NCBI GenBank assembly: GCA_900546685.1
Contig: UREB01000104.1
Location: 1-6,308 of the forward strand
DNA length: 6,308 nucleotides
Direction of reading: 5' to 3'
Origin: an uncultured Eubacteriales bacterium
Lineage (GTDB): Bacteria; Bacillota; Clostridia; Christensenellales; QAND01
This document shows, piece after piece, positions 6,135 to 6,308 of the stretch. Below the pieces are notes generated by a model. The model had not been told where the DNA came from. It did no database searches and worked only from the letters and a program-made list of their open reading frames with translations. The translations under genes were made by a program, and so were the position numbers. Numbering within the stretch: position 1 is the stretch's first letter; the number at the start of each line of letters is the position of its first letter.

Positions 6135-6170
6135 AACATTGGTCATTACTTCTACTAGGGGAGGGGTATT

Positions 6171-6308
6171 ATGTCAATCGTACAAGCAATTATATTAGCT
6201 TTATGGTATTGGGTAACCACCTGGTCTATCGGCTATACCTGGGGGTCTGCTACATTCGGCGATGCGTTGGTAACCGGCTTGGTAGTCGGTATTGTCATGG
6301 GCGATGTG
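6171..6308 (+). CDS. PTS sugar transporter IIC component, mannose/fructose/sorbose family (N-terminal 46 residues)
   Basis: The IIC subunit is one of the two membrane proteins (IIC and IID) that carry a sugar across the membrane while IIA and IIB phosphorylate it. The visible 46 residues start MSIVQAIILALWYWVTTWSI and end in LVTGLVVGIVMGDV, the typical first hairpin of this family, in which a Gln-Ala-hydrophobic helix is followed by a G-x-V-x-G-x-V-x-GDV segment. The ATG at 6171 has GGAGG (6160-6164) 6 bases upstream. The gene runs off the right edge, so length, sugar (galactosamine, mannose or sorbose types are all possible) and the IID/IIB/IIA neighbours cannot be judged. It appears to be the first gene of its operon, since a promoter and an approximately 100-base leader lie directly upstream. 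Confidence 0.9.
   Translation, partial: MSIVQAIILALWYWVTTWSIGYTWGSATFGDALVTGLVVGIVMGDV

Noticed and set aside
6121..6140. Resemblance of GGATTATAGGCAAAC to a RAT antiterminator site (LicT/SacY type)
   Set aside because: The central stem-loop of a RAT is missing and no overlapping terminator follows, so the likeness is probably chance.

Overview
The window looks like a chromosomal segment of an anaerobic, gut-type Firmicute (Clostridia or Erysipelotrichia; no marker allows a finer call). The clues are the strong AGGAGG-type ribosome binding sites, an FtsH of the clostridial type with HEIGH as its zinc motif, an azlCD pair, a mannose-family PTS permease, and base composition near half GC except for the AT-rich right end. 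No phage, transposon, CRISPR, tRNA or rRNA signal was seen.

Layout, left to right. (1) The start of an unrecognised minus-strand gene runs off the left edge (1-271). (2) After a hairpin terminator comes a minus-strand gene for a secreted, membrane-anchored PIG-L/LmbE-type deacetylase with an N-terminal beta-sandwich domain (462-1862). (3) A 187-bp divergent control region holds back-to-back promoters around a perfect 8-bp inverted repeat. (4) A plus-strand alpha/beta hydrolase with a complete Ser-Asp-His triad follows (2050-2772), with a symmetric bidirectional terminator (2782-2813) shared with the convergent ftsH. (5) ftsH lies on the minus strand (2820-4638) and is broken twice within 37 bp just after the Walker A motif: an in-frame TAG where a Lys is expected, and one extra T in a homopolymer. 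Reading through the TAG and removing one T restores an otherwise intact 605-residue protein. (6) A 249-bp divergent region carries the ftsH and azlC promoters, repeats near both, and a terminator-like hairpin in the azlC leader. (7) azlC-azlD, a translationally coupled two-gene operon for branched-chain amino acid export, ends in its own terminator. (8) An AT-rich 255-bp region carries a good promoter and a leader with two mutually exclusive hairpins. It leads into the first 46 codons of a mannose/sorbose-family PTS IIC gene that runs off the right edge.

Apart from azlC/azlD, the genes look like independent transcription units with no shared pathway. I see no evidence of a new multi-gene system. 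The points most worth a second look are the doubly disrupted ftsH, the three-codon reading frame abutting the deacetylase start, the azlC leader hairpin, and the PTS leader with alternative pairings around a Shine-Dalgarno sequence that lacks a start codon.
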